Positions 1-7,748 of a stretch of DNA of 64,000 nt are shown piece by piece; position 1 is the stretch's first letter, and each line of letters opens with the position of its first letter. The position numbers were made by a program, and so were the translations under genes. The DNA is from Alcanivorax sp. S6407 (GTDB taxonomy: Bacteria; Pseudomonadota; Gammaproteobacteria; Pseudomonadales; Alcanivoracaceae), in contig NZ_JALKBH010000001.1 in NCBI RefSeq assembly GCF_023016115.1, forward strand, positions 434,001 through 498,000. Direction: 5' to 3'. The notes under the pieces were generated by a model. That model was not told the origin of the DNA. It saw only the letters and a list, made by a program, of their open reading frames with translations, and searched no databases.

Positions 1-707
1 AGTCAGACGGCCGCTCCAAGACCGCGTCCGTGGCCTTTGTGGTTCAGGATGAGCGTCTGATTTCTTTCCGCGATGACATTCGTATGGCTGATTTTCGGCT
101 CATGCGAATGCGAATCCGCCGTGGCTGGGTAAAAGTGTCCCAGCCAATGGATATCCTGCTCAGTATCCTCGACCAGAAGGTAGAGAACCTGGCTGATGCC
201 ATCGAAGATGTGCACCGCGATCTGGAGCAGGTGGGCTACAGCGTGCTGGAAGAGGAGAACGGTGAGCTGGACCGGGATATCGAACAACTGGCCCGGCTGG
301 AAGATACCAACGGGAAAATTCGCCTGTGCCTGATGGATACCCAGCGTTCCATTTCGTTTATCCAGCGTTATGTGCGATCCGACAAGACCCGTCGCCGTAC
401 CTGTGCGGAAATCCAGCATGATCTGGAAACCCTGATGTCACACACCACCTTCCTGTTCGACAAGATCAACTTCCTGATGGATGCTGCCCAGGGTTTCATC
501 AACATTCAGCAGAACCAGATCATCAAGATCTTCTCTATCGCCGCAGTGGTATTTCTGCCTCCCACCATGATTGCCAGTATCTATGGCATGAATTTTCAAG
601 TCATGCCGGAACTGGGCTTTGAGTTCGGCTACCCCATGGCCATTTGCCTGATGATTCTTTCCGGCATCGCACCTTACTGGTACTTCAAGCGTAAGGGGTG
701 GCTGTGA
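1..707 (+). CDS. corA: CorA-type magnesium/cobalt channel, 5' truncated by window edge
   Basis: C-terminal part (about 230 residues) of an inner-membrane divalent cation channel. The frame is open to the first base of the window, so the true start lies upstream. A long charged helical stretch (the cytoplasmic stalk of the family) is followed by a first membrane helix ending in the signature YGMNF (about residue 185 of the visible part), a short acidic loop (MPEL), a second membrane helix and a basic tail (KRKGWL). GMN is the pore-entrance selectivity motif of CorA, and the MPEL...FGYP loop resembles true CorA more than ZntB. Mg2+ as the main substrate is known for the family and inferred here. 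A strong hairpin terminator lies about 200 bases downstream. Confidence 0.88.
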   Translation, partial: SDGRSKTASVAFVVQDERLISFRDDIRMADFRLMRMRIRRGWVKVSQPMDILLSILDQKVENLADAIEDVHRDLEQVGYSVLEEENGELDRDIEQLARLEDTNGKIRLCLMDTQRSISFIQRYVRSDKTRRRTCAEIQHDLETLMSHTTFLFDKINFLMDAAQGFINIQQNQIIKIFSIAAVVFLPPTMIASIYGMNFQVMPELGFEFGYPMAICLMILSGIAPYWYFKRKGWL

Positions 708-712
708 AAGGC

Positions 713-744
713 AGTTAACAGTTAACAATTAATAGTTAACAGCT
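713..744. repeat. Short GTTAAC repeats after corA
   Basis: GTTAAC, or the near copy ATTAAT, occurs four times within about 32 bases just after the corA stop. The motif is itself a palindrome. Function unknown; it may be slippage-prone intergenic DNA. Confidence 0.5.
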
Positions 745-906
745 AAGATCAAAGGCAAAACCGCGCAGCTGCGACGGATGGGAATTTTACTGTAGGAGCA
801 CCGTTTATTCGCTACGCTCACCCCTTCGGGGCCGCCTTAAAAGGCGTTCCTTCGCTTCGCTCGGTGAGGTGCGAACCTTGCGGAGCAAGGGCCGGCATTA
901 GCCGGG

Positions 907-930
907 AAAACCCCGTGTCATCGGGGTTTT
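907..930. terminator. Bidirectional intrinsic terminator between corA and the MBL gene
   Basis: Perfect 9-bp stem AAAACCCCG / CGGGGTTTT with a 6-base loop (TGTCAT). The A-run on one side and T-run on the other let it work for both converging genes: corA from the left and the metallo-hydrolase from the right. Confidence 0.85.
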
Positions 931-974
931 GGGGTTTCGTAACTCGTTACTCGAAACTCGCTTCTCAACCGTCA

Positions 975-1811
975 TTACTCGCTTCTGCGCCATCCGTCTT
1001 CGGATTGTTCGGCTTTGCCGTCTTCGGCGAGTTTGATCAGGTGGGCCAGGAGGGAGAATTCGGCTACGCCGTGGAGGAAGGCGGGGACGTCGTCGTAGAC
1101 GCTTTTTACCAGAGTGCTAACCGGTACGGATTTCTCAGAGAGGCAATCCAGGACCTTGTCTTCTCGTTTCTGGCGATGGGCGAGGGTATGGCTTAGGGCG
1201 GTTTCCGGGTCTTCTATAACATCGCCATGGCCGGGGGCCATCATGGTGATGCCGCGGCCTTGCAGCTTTCGCAGGGAAGCGAAATACGCGCCCATGGAAC
1301 CGGATGGCGGCGCGATCACGACGGTGGACCCCTGAATCAGGTGGTCGCCGGTGAACAGCAGGCCTTGCTCAGTCAGAAAGCAGAGATGATTACTGACATG
1401 CCCCGGGGTCTCAATGATTTCGAGTTCCACCCCACCACAATCAATCACGTCTCCATCGGTGAGCAGGGTGTCCGCCTGCCAACTCTCATCCTGCAGCCCA
1501 TCGTCCGGGACAAAGGGGCCGAGGCAACGGGCGCCAGTGGCGGCAACCAGCGCCAGGGCACCAGGGGAATGGTCTCGGTGGGTGTGGGTAACAATCACCT
1601 GGGTGATGGGCTTGCCAAGATCGTCTGCGGCGTGCAGCAAGGCCTGGAGATGGTCATGATCTTCCGGGCCGGGATCAATCACGGTGAGGCTGTCCTTGCC
1701 ATACAGATAACTGTTGGTGCCGGGACCGGTCATCATTCCCGGATTGCGGGCCAGCACTCGCCAGGCATGGGCCCCGATGGGCGTGGCCTGGCCTGGGATC
1801 AAGGACGCCAT
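975..1811 (-). CDS. Metallo-beta-lactamase-fold hydrolase (LACTB2-like)
   Basis: Predicted soluble Zn-dependent hydrolase of 278 residues. The metal-binding signature THTHRDH is at residues 75-81, followed by further ligand motifs (TPGHVSNH, FTGDH, APGHGD) in the usual order. The C-terminal 60-70 residues form a helical, winged-helix-like extension (HRQKREDKVLDCL...) as seen in LACTB2/RNase-like members. Substrate cannot be told from sequence: thioester, nucleic acid and glyoxalase-type activities all occur in this fold. The gene stands alone, converging on corA, with a terminator between them. Confidence 0.85.
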   Translation of the reverse strand: MASLIPGQATPIGAHAWRVLARNPGMMTGPGTNSYLYGKDSLTVIDPGPEDHDHLQALLHAADDLGKPITQVIVTHTHRDHSPGALALVAATGARCLGPFVPDDGLQDESWQADTLLTDGDVIDCGGVELEIIETPGHVSNHLCFLTEQGLLFTGDHLIQGSTVVIAPPSGSMGAYFASLRKLQGRGITMMAPGHGDVIEDPETALSHTLAHRQKREDKVLDCLSEKSVPVSTLVKSVYDDVPAFLHGVAEFSLLAHLIKLAEDGKAEQSEDGWRRSE

Positions 1812-1878
1812 AAAGACTCCAGGGTGTCAGGAACGCGAATTGTGACCATTATCACCGCATCTTGCCAGTCCGGGATGG

Positions 1879-2361
1879 TCAGGGCGAGGGATAGGCGATC
1901 CTGGAAAGGGGGGCAATCTCCCATTTGTCGGCCGGTTGGCCGCCCGCGGGATAGCGGGCGACCATGGCAAACGCGTAGTGCCGGCCCGCCGGGATAAACA
2001 GCAGGAGTTTCTCCTGTTGCTGATCAATAACGCGGCAATCGCTGCCCTCATCATCGCACTCCAGTGCCGTTGCCTGCAGCGTCACCCCGGCAAGATCGAG
2101 CTCCCCATCATTATGGATGGTGCCGGTAAAACGGATGCCGGACTCCGATTGCACCGTTTCCTCTACCACAACGCGAACACCATCTGGCGGCAGGGTAACC
2201 TGGTCATGCTTGCCGGGCTTGAGTACGCCGAAGGTCAGAATGGCAACGGCAATTGCAGTAACCGTCGCGGTGATCACAAAGACCCGCTTGCCTCGTTGCC
2301 AGCTGGCAAGCAGCAGGGCGATAACGGCGATAACCACAGTCAATATCAGCAATAGGCGCAT
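1879..2361 (-). CDS. Small membrane protein of unknown function
   Basis: A 160-residue protein with two predicted N-terminal membrane helices (about residues 1-20 and 28-50), separated by a basic turn (WQRGKR), then a soluble domain with alternating beta-like stretches and the phrase SGIRFTGTIHNDGELDLAGV, which resembles the beta-sandwich of proteins that describe added substituents (FxxxG-like repeats). The cysteine pair CDDEGSDC lies near the middle. I do not recognise a characterised family. It is transcribed away from yaaA, sharing a short divergent promoter region of about 70 bases. Confidence 0.6.
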   Translation of the reverse strand: MRLLLILTVVIAVIALLLASWQRGKRVFVITATVTAIAVAILTFGVLKPGKHDQVTLPPDGVRVVVEETVQSESGIRFTGTIHNDGELDLAGVTLQATALECDDEGSDCRVIDQQQEKLLLFIPAGRHYAFAMVARYPAGGQPADKWEIAPLSRIAYPSP

Positions 2362-2434
2362 TTCACCTCCTCTTGTGCAGACCTGCGCGGCGTTGATTCA
2401 TATAATCCCATAGCAACTGGTAAAGGAGAACATC

Positions 2435-3208
2435 ATGCTGATCGTGGTATCCCCGGCAAAAACGCTGGATTACGAAACCCCGCTGCCCACACTGAAGACA
2501 ACCCAGCCGCGCCTTCTTGATGACAGCGAGATACTGATTGAGCGTGCCCGGCAGCTGTCTCCGGCTGATGTAGGCAGCCTGATGAAGGTCAGCGACAAGA
2601 TTGCCCATCTCAACGTGGAACGCTTTGCCCAATGGCAACGGCCGTTCAACAAGAATAATGCCCGTCCTGCCGCGTTTGCCTTCAAGGGGGACGTCTATAC
2701 CGGCCTGGAAATCGAGTCCTTTACCGACAAGCAGTTGGAGCGGGCCCAGCAGGAATTTCGTATGTTGTCCGGCCTCTATGGTGTACTTCGCCCTCTGGAT
2801 CTGATGCAACCCTACCGGCTGGAAATGGGCACCAAGCTCGACAATCAGCGCGGCAAGGACCTTTACGCCTTCTGGGGTCACTCCATCACCGACCAACTGA
2901 ATGCGGACATGAAGGCCCAGAAAACCGATGTACTGGTCAACCTGGCCTCCAACGAATACTTCAAGTCAGTGAAGAAGAAGGACATCAACGGCCGCATCAT
3001 CGAACCGGTATTTCAGGACGAAAAGAACGGCAAGTACAAGGTAATCAGCTTCTATGCGAAGAAAGCGCGAGGACTGATGGCCGCCTGGATCCTGAAAAAG
3101 GGCGTCAAGGATCCGGACAAGCTGGTGAATTTCGATGTGGCGGGCTATCGCTACTGTGAATCAGAATCCACTGCCGACAAGCCGGTGTTCAGAAGGGAAG
3201 AACAGTAA
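2435..3208 (+). CDS. yaaA: YaaA, peroxide stress / DUF328 family protein
   Basis: 257 residues, the usual length of the YaaA (DUF328) family, with the characteristic N-terminus MLIVVSPAKTLDYETP and the internal motifs FKGDVYTGL, LSGLYGVLRPLD and NLASNEYFKSV. In E. coli YaaA lowers intracellular free iron during peroxide stress and has DNA-binding ability; that role is transferred from the family. The start ATG follows a GGAG-like site (taaaggagaacatcATG). Single-gene unit, divergent from the membrane-protein gene to its left. Confidence 0.92.
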   Translation: MLIVVSPAKTLDYETPLPTLKTTQPRLLDDSEILIERARQLSPADVGSLMKVSDKIAHLNVERFAQWQRPFNKNNARPAAFAFKGDVYTGLEIESFTDKQLERAQQEFRMLSGLYGVLRPLDLMQPYRLEMGTKLDNQRGKDLYAFWGHSITDQLNADMKAQKTDVLVNLASNEYFKSVKKKDINGRIIEPVFQDEKNGKYKVISFYAKKARGLMAAWILKKGVKDPDKLVNFDVAGYRYCESESTADKPVFRREEQ

Positions 3209-3212
3209 AAAT

Positions 3213-3292
3213 CGAGTGACGAGTTCCGAGTTGCGAAATTCAAAACACCAACGGTTCAGTGGTTCGCAACTCGTTACTCGAGACTCATCACT
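3213..3292. repeat. Intergenic inverted repeat of the ACTCGTTACTCG family
   Basis: GAGTTGCGAA (3228-3237) pairs with TTCGCAACTC (3263-3272), and the flanks carry degenerate ACTCGTTACTCGAGACTC units. Related strings recur at about 937-975 and 63655-63680, always between genes. It may form a hairpin downstream of yaaA and of the convergent coiled-coil gene. Confidence 0.6.
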
Positions 3293-3294
3293 GA

Positions 3295-3594
3295 TTATTT
3301 GTCTTTGTCTTCGAACTCGCTGCGCGCGGCAAGCAGGCCGGTTTTCAGGCCGTCCCAGGCTAGCTCGATGCCGTCCTTGATGTCCTGCCAGGCGTCTTCG
3401 CTGCGTGACTCCAGAACTTCCAGCTTCGCTTCCAGATCCTTGCGTTGCTCCTTGAAGTCAGCCAGTTTTTCCTGAGCCTCTTCTCGCCATTCCTGGCTGA
3501 GATCCTCAATACGTGCCGCCAGGCGGTCACGCTGGTAATCCCAGTCTTCCAGTTTCTGGCGAACCGATTCAACAAAGTCCTTTTTATCTGACAT
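3295..3594 (-). CDS. Small charged coiled-coil protein
   Basis: 99 residues, almost wholly charged helix with heptad-like spacing (REEAQEKLADFKEQRKDL, KLEVLESRSEDAW), resembling small stress-associated coiled-coil proteins; no named function. The start at 3594 (MSDKKDFVESV) is chosen over longer in-frame extensions because the upstream residues read like the antisense of the neighbouring usp gene. The gene begins 16 bases after the usp stop on the same strand, so it probably belongs to the anr-usp transcript. Confidence 0.7.
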   Translation of the reverse strand: MSDKKDFVESVRQKLEDWDYQRDRLAARIEDLSQEWREEAQEKLADFKEQRKDLEAKLEVLESRSEDAWQDIKDGIELAWDGLKTGLLAARSEFEDKDK

Positions 3595-3610
3595 GGGTAA
3601 GCTTCTCCGA

Positions 3611-4528
3611 TCAGGATTTCCAGGGTGTCTGGAAATCATCAGGTTTGACGACCAGCACATCACAGCTGGCGCGGGTGATAACCGCTTCGGCAGTGGTACC
3701 CAGCAACAGCCGCTCTGGCAATTTCCGGTGCACCGTGCCGACAATCAGTAAATCTACGTCGTTATCCTTGCAGTAATGGGACAGGGTGGGGGCTACGGGG
3801 CCTTCAAGCAGTACCACCTGATCAGCAGACAGTCCCTCACCGCTGGCGAAACGCTGGAAAGCGGCTTTCTGGCTTTCCTTGATATCTTCAAGACTGCCAC
3901 TGAATTCTGACAGGGCCTCTCCCATCAACAGCACCAGGCTGTCATCAACCGCATCCATTACATGACAGGCTTTCAGGGAGCCCTGAACCTGTGCTGACAA
4001 GGCTTTGGCAGCCCCGGTCACCTTGATGGACAAGGCATCTGCGCCGTCTTTGCCTGTGTCCGGATCCACCGCCAGCAGCAGGGATGGCGGGGACTGCCAG
4101 GGCTGACTGTGAATGCACATGACATCACAGGGCGCCTTGCGGATAAGCTGCCAGTCACGGGGGGTGAACAGGTGACGCTTCAGGCCACTCTCGGCGCTGG
4201 TGTGCACCACCACCATGGCGGGCTGGTAATCGAGAATAATCTTTTGCAGCGCATCGATTTCACGCTTTTCCCACAGCACATGGGCGCTACAGGTCATCCC
4301 GCTGGCCAGTGAGGCAATACGTTGCTCCCAGGCATGGCGAATCTGGGTAGTGGCCGCTTCCAGTCTCTGCTTGTCATAACCCACGGCACGTACCATGGGA
4401 GAGGAATAGCCATTCACCGCTACCACCAGTGAGGTATTGTGGGCCGCCGCCAGCTGTTTGGCCTTTTCAAAAGCAGGCTGGGGTGCCTTCAGGACCGGAT
4501 CCAGCACCACCATGATTGGCTGATTCAC
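3611..4528 (-). CDS. Tandem universal stress protein (UspE-like)
   Basis: 305 residues with two Usp folds in tandem: an N-terminal half beginning IMVVLDPVLKAPQPAF, and a C-terminal half ending with the ATP-loop-like segment VDLLIVGTVHRKLPERLLLGTTAEAVI, close to the G(2x)G(9x)G(S/T) nucleotide signature. The GTG start at 4528 is preferred: its first bases overlap the anr stop (GTGA) and a GGAGGA site sits 6 bases upstream. This overlap suggests translational coupling to the Anr-type regulator, fitting the common link between Usp proteins and oxygen limitation. Cytoplasmic; partner unknown. Confidence 0.88.
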   Translation of the reverse strand: MNQPIMVVLDPVLKAPQPAFEKAKQLAAAHNTSLVVAVNGYSSPMVRAVGYDKQRLEAATTQIRHAWEQRIASLASGMTCSAHVLWEKREIDALQKIILDYQPAMVVVHTSAESGLKRHLFTPRDWQLIRKAPCDVMCIHSQPWQSPPSLLLAVDPDTGKDGADALSIKVTGAAKALSAQVQGSLKACHVMDAVDDSLVLLMGEALSEFSGSLEDIKESQKAAFQRFASGEGLSADQVVLLEGPVAPTLSHYCKDNDVDLLIVGTVHRKLPERLLLGTTAEAVITRASCDVLVVKPDDFQTPWKS

Positions 4529-5235
4529 AGCGAATCCTCCATGGCGTCGTGGCCACACAGTTTCTGGCGATCGAGAATTTCGATTTCCCTGCCCTCTGCT
4601 CGCAGCCAGCCGTTCTGCTGGAAGCGGGTGAAGATCCGGCTCACGGTTTCTACCGCCAGTCCGAGATAATTGGCGATGTCATAGCGTGACATGGGCAGGC
4701 GGAAAGAGCGGTGGCTCAGGCCCCGGCGCTGATGTCGCGCAGAAAGGGATAACAACAGAGAAGCGACACGGTCATCAGCGTTCTTCTTGCTCAGCAGCAT
4801 ATGCAGCTCGCGGTCAGCACGGATTTCGTTGCTCATCAGGCTGAAAAAATGATGCTGCAATGAGGGAATCTTCTGCGAGAGCCCCTCCAGCTGCGAAAAG
4901 GGGATTTCGCAGACCGTAGCCGTTTCCAGCGCCTTGGCATTGGAAATGTGGTGTGCAGTACTGATGCCGTCCATGCCCAGCACTTCTCCGGGCAGATAGA
5001 AGCCGGTGACCTGCTCATCACCCTGGTCGCTGAGGACATAGGTCTTGATGGCTCCGGAACGTACCGCATAAACCGATTCAAAATTATCCGAGGCCCTGAA
5101 CAGGTGCTCGCCGCGTTTGAGGGGGCGGCCACGGTGGATAATGTTGTCCAGTTGGTCCAGCTGGGCGGGGGCTACCGCCAGCGGAAGGCAAACCGGGCTG
5201 AGGCTGCATTCGCTACAGGAAACATGCTGTGACAC
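4525..5235 (-). CDS. anr: Anr/FNR-type oxygen-sensing transcription regulator
   Basis: 236-residue CRP/FNR-family regulator. The four cysteines expected to hold the oxygen-labile [4Fe-4S] cluster are present at residues 7, 10, 16 and 109. A cyclic-nucleotide-type beta-roll fills the middle. The C-terminal helix-turn-helix contains E196-T-V-S199-R200, the E-x-x-S-R combination that reads TTGATnnnnATCAA in FNR and Anr. Two perfect copies of that site lie nearby, before hemN (6733) and before ccoN (15293), so the regulator and its best local targets form one neighbourhood. The downstream usp gene overlaps its stop codon. Confidence 0.95.
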   Translation of the reverse strand: MSQHVSCSECSLSPVCLPLAVAPAQLDQLDNIIHRGRPLKRGEHLFRASDNFESVYAVRSGAIKTYVLSDQGDEQVTGFYLPGEVLGMDGISTAHHISNAKALETATVCEIPFSQLEGLSQKIPSLQHHFFSLMSNEIRADRELHMLLSKKNADDRVASLLLSLSARHQRRGLSHRSFRLPMSRYDIANYLGLAVETVSRIFTRFQQNGWLRAEGREIEILDRQKLCGHDAMEDSL

Positions 5236-5303
5236 GGGGTAACTCCCAAATCTTGCGCTGCGTATTGACTCTACCAGTATAGAGCATCAAAGCCGGAACG
5301 GGC

Positions 5304-6677
5304 CTACAGAATTCGGCTGAATTTTACCTCACTCTGCTGGGCCACATAACGGTCAAAAGGTTGTACCAGGGCCCGGCTGACCAGACGCCCCTGTTCGGTG
5401 ATTTTCAAGTGCTCAGCAGACAGGGTCACCAGGCCCTGATCGGCGAAAAAGTGCCAGCGCTGAAGGGCGTCGGCAAAGGTGTCAGCAAAGTTCATTGCCC
5501 AGCGCTGCTCGAACGCCGGAATATCCAGATGCAGATCGCACAACAAGCGCATAATCACATCTTTGCGCATTTGGTCATCCTGAGTCAGCAGATAGCCCTT
5601 TTCAATGGGGATCTGCCCATTTTCCACCCGGGATTGCCATTGTTCGATGCCTTTCTCATTCTGCACATAAAGATTGCCAATCTGGCTGATGGCGCTGACC
5701 CCCATGGCGACCAGGTCAGCATCACCATGCAGGCTGTAACCCTGAAAATTGCGATGCAGCAGGCCATTCTTCTGGGCAACCGCCATTTCATCACTTTCCA
5801 GCGCAAAGTGGTCCATTCCAATGAACCGGTAGCCTGCGCTTTGCAGCATCTCACCGGCGCGAGCATACATGCGCACTTTTTCTTCGGGAGAGGGCAGTTC
5901 GTTAGAGTTGATCTGTCTTTGCACCTTGAAGCGGTCCGGAAGATGAGCGTAATTATAGAGAGAAATCCGTTCCGGCTTTAGCGGAATGATCTTCTCCAGG
6001 GTACGCATCATGGAGGGTTCGGATTGCCGTGGCAGGCCACTGATCAGATCCAGATTGATGGAACGAAAGCCAAAATCCCGGGCCCAGTGCATGGTGTCGC
6101 GAATCATTTCCCAGGACTGGATACGATTGACGGCTTCCTGAACGCCGGGATCAAGATCCTGAACCCCCAGGCTGACCCGGTTGAAACCCAGGCCACGTAA
6201 CAGGCCCAGCCGGGAACGATCCACGGTGCGCGGATCGATCTCGATGGCGTAATCGCCGCGGTCATCTTCCCGCAGGTTGAAATGGCGAGCCATGTCGTAC
6301 ACCAGCTCGGTCATCTGCGCATCGCTGAGATAGGTCGGCGTGCCGCCACCCCAGTGGATCTGCGTCACCTGACGACGATCATCAATCATCGCCGCCCGCA
6401 TGCGGATCTCATGCTTTAGATGCTTGAGGTATTCCGCTGCCCGGGCGCGATTGGCAGTGATGATGCGATTGCAGCCACAGTAGTAGCAAACGGTACTGCA
6501 GAACGGGATATGGAAATACAGTGACAATGGACGGCGCGCCACATTGCCTTCTTCCACCGCCTTGATCAGATCTTGCTGGGTGATCCCGTCATGAAAATTG
6601 GGCGCCGTGGGGTAGGAGGTATAACGTGGACCCGGCCCACCATATTGATGGATCAGAGCTTCATTCCATTCAACCAC
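5304..6677 (-). CDS. hemN: Oxygen-independent coproporphyrinogen III oxidase (radical SAM)
   Basis: 457 residues. Converts coproporphyrinogen III to protoporphyrinogen IX without O2 in haem synthesis. The N-terminus carries GPRYTSYPTA, followed by the radical-SAM cluster motif CSTVCYYCGC and the SAM-contact sequence HWGGGTPTYL. The GTG start at 6677 (V-V-E-W-N-E) is preferred because GGGAGGA precedes it by 6 bases; a longer in-frame version would run into the promoter. A perfect FNR box at 6733-6746 and a GATAAT at 6705-6710 give a class II FNR promoter layout. Haem supply for the cbb3 oxidase encoded to the right is the evident link. Confidence 0.95.
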   Translation of the reverse strand: MVEWNEALIHQYGGPGPRYTSYPTAPNFHDGITQQDLIKAVEEGNVARRPLSLYFHIPFCSTVCYYCGCNRIITANRARAAEYLKHLKHEIRMRAAMIDDRRQVTQIHWGGGTPTYLSDAQMTELVYDMARHFNLREDDRGDYAIEIDPRTVDRSRLGLLRGLGFNRVSLGVQDLDPGVQEAVNRIQSWEMIRDTMHWARDFGFRSINLDLISGLPRQSEPSMMRTLEKIIPLKPERISLYNYAHLPDRFKVQRQINSNELPSPEEKVRMYARAGEMLQSAGYRFIGMDHFALESDEMAVAQKNGLLHRNFQGYSLHGDADLVAMGVSAISQIGNLYVQNEKGIEQWQSRVENGQIPIEKGYLLTQDDQMRKDVIMRLLCDLHLDIPAFEQRWAMNFADTFADALQRWHFFADQGLVTLSAEHLKITEQGRLVSRALVQPFDRYVAQQSEVKFSRIL

Positions 6678-6704
6678 AAAAAATCCTCCCAAACAGACGG
6701 CACT

Positions 6705-6710
6705 ATTATC
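6705..6710 (-). promoter_or_regulatory. Candidate -10 element of the hemN promoter
   Basis: GATAAT on the minus strand. Transcription starting about 7 bases downstream (near 6698) would place the FNR box centre (6739.5) at -41.5, the standard class II activator position. Confidence 0.6.
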
Positions 6711-6732
6711 ACGCTGCTTACGGGAGGCTTTC

Positions 6733-6746
6733 TTGATGTGGATCAA
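6733..6746 (-). promoter_or_regulatory. FNR/Anr box upstream of hemN
   Basis: TTGATGTGGATCAA, a perfect TTGAT-N4-ATCAA dyad, 56 bases before the hemN start. It overlaps the last four bases of the upstream safE-like gene. Confidence 0.92.
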
Positions 6747-7567
6747 TGGTGCTGGTGATGCCCGTGGGCTTGCCCGCTGTCCGTCTCGGTAGTTGAGGTG
6801 CCGGGTGAGCCAACAGGAGCAGTCACAGCTGGATCAGAAGTGTGCTGGTGCATGGCATGGCCAGCCCCGGAGGACATTTGCCAGGCCATCACAAGAAAGC
6901 CCACGGCCAACAATAGCGTCAGGGCAACCGCAGCCTTCCTGGCGCCGGGGCTGCGAAACCCCTGAAGTTGGGAGGCGACGACACCGGTAGTTGCCACCGG
7001 GACGATGGTAATGACGCCAAATACGGCCATGATCAATGCGCCGGGCAGGGCGCCACCACTGGTAGCGGCCAGAGCCAGCGCCGTATACACCAGCCCGCAG
7101 GGCAGGAAGCCCCACAATGCTCCCAGCGCATACGCCTTGATAGGGTGATCAAGAGGCAGAAGCTTTTTTGTCAACGGCTGCAACCGGCGCCATACCCCCT
7201 GACCAAGGCGCTCAAGCTGCGCCAGCATGCCGCCCTTGCCAGCCAGATGCAGGGCCAGCAACAACATGAGCACACCGGAAAGAGCCAGGCCAAGGGCCAT
7301 GGCTGGGCCTGGCAGGAGGTTGAGCAATTGCTCCCCGAGCATACCGGCCAGGCCACCGAACACGATATAGGTGCTGATACGACCAAGCCCCAGGGTGATT
7401 TGCCACAACCACAGCGAGATACCTTTGCGCTGCTGCTCGGGAATGGTGAATGTAAGTGCGCTGCTGATGCCGCCACACATGCCTACGCAGTGGATGCTGC
7501 CAGTGGCCGCAATCAGGGCACTACTGGCCAGCAGGGCGAAAACGGATTCAGGATTCACGGCTGTCAT
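6743..7567 (-). CDS. SafE/TauE-type membrane protein of the cco cluster, His-rich tail
   Basis: 274 residues with about six predicted membrane helices. The motif HCVGMCGG near residue 24 and the later WGFLPCGLVY are typical of the UreH/SafE-like proteins encoded beside ccoS in many proteobacteria, where a role in copper delivery for cbb3 oxidase has been proposed. The C-terminal 35 residues are Thr/Ser/His-rich and end in HGHHQHH, a likely metal-binding tail. The start MTAVNPESV at 7567 overlaps the end of ccoS by 20 bases, so the genes are probably co-translated. Function here is inferred from context. Confidence 0.82.
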   Translation of the reverse strand: MTAVNPESVFALLASSALIAATGSIHCVGMCGGISSALTFTIPEQQRKGISLWLWQITLGLGRISTYIVFGGLAGMLGEQLLNLLPGPAMALGLALSGVLMLLLALHLAGKGGMLAQLERLGQGVWRRLQPLTKKLLPLDHPIKAYALGALWGFLPCGLVYTALALAATSGGALPGALIMAVFGVITIVPVATTGVVASQLQGFRSPGARKAAVALTLLLAVGFLVMAWQMSSGAGHAMHQHTSDPAVTAPVGSPGTSTTETDSGQAHGHHQHH

Positions 7568-7748
7568 CTTCCTCGTCAGCCCGTTTGCGATCGTTGTTCT
7601 TGCGTTGCTCGCGGTCGTCAAAGACCACCCGCCAGGACGCATTATCCAGATCTTCGAACTGGTCCTTGCGCAGGGCCCAGAAAAGGAAAGCAATGGCTCC
7701 GCCGAGAAAAATCAGCGCCAGCGGGATCAGCAGGATGACAATTTCCAT
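7548..7748 (-). CDS. ccoS: Cbb3 oxidase maturation protein CcoS
   Basis: 66 residues: one N-terminal membrane helix (VILLIPLALIFLGGAIAFLFW), then the conserved CcoS stretch ALRKDQFEDLDN and a charged tail. Size, topology and position directly after ccoI match CcoS, which is needed for cofactor insertion into cbb3 oxidase. It overlaps ccoI by 22 bases and the safE-like gene by 20. Confidence 0.93.
   Translation of the reverse strand: MEIVILLIPLALIFLGGAIAFLFWALRKDQFEDLDNASWRVVFDDREQRKNNDRKRADEEDDSRES

Noticed and set aside
5265-5288. Inverted repeat TTGA...CTCTA...TAGAG...TCAA before anr as a possible FNR box
   Set aside because: Spacing does not fit TTGAT-N4-ATCAA; no confident promoter can be drawn around it.
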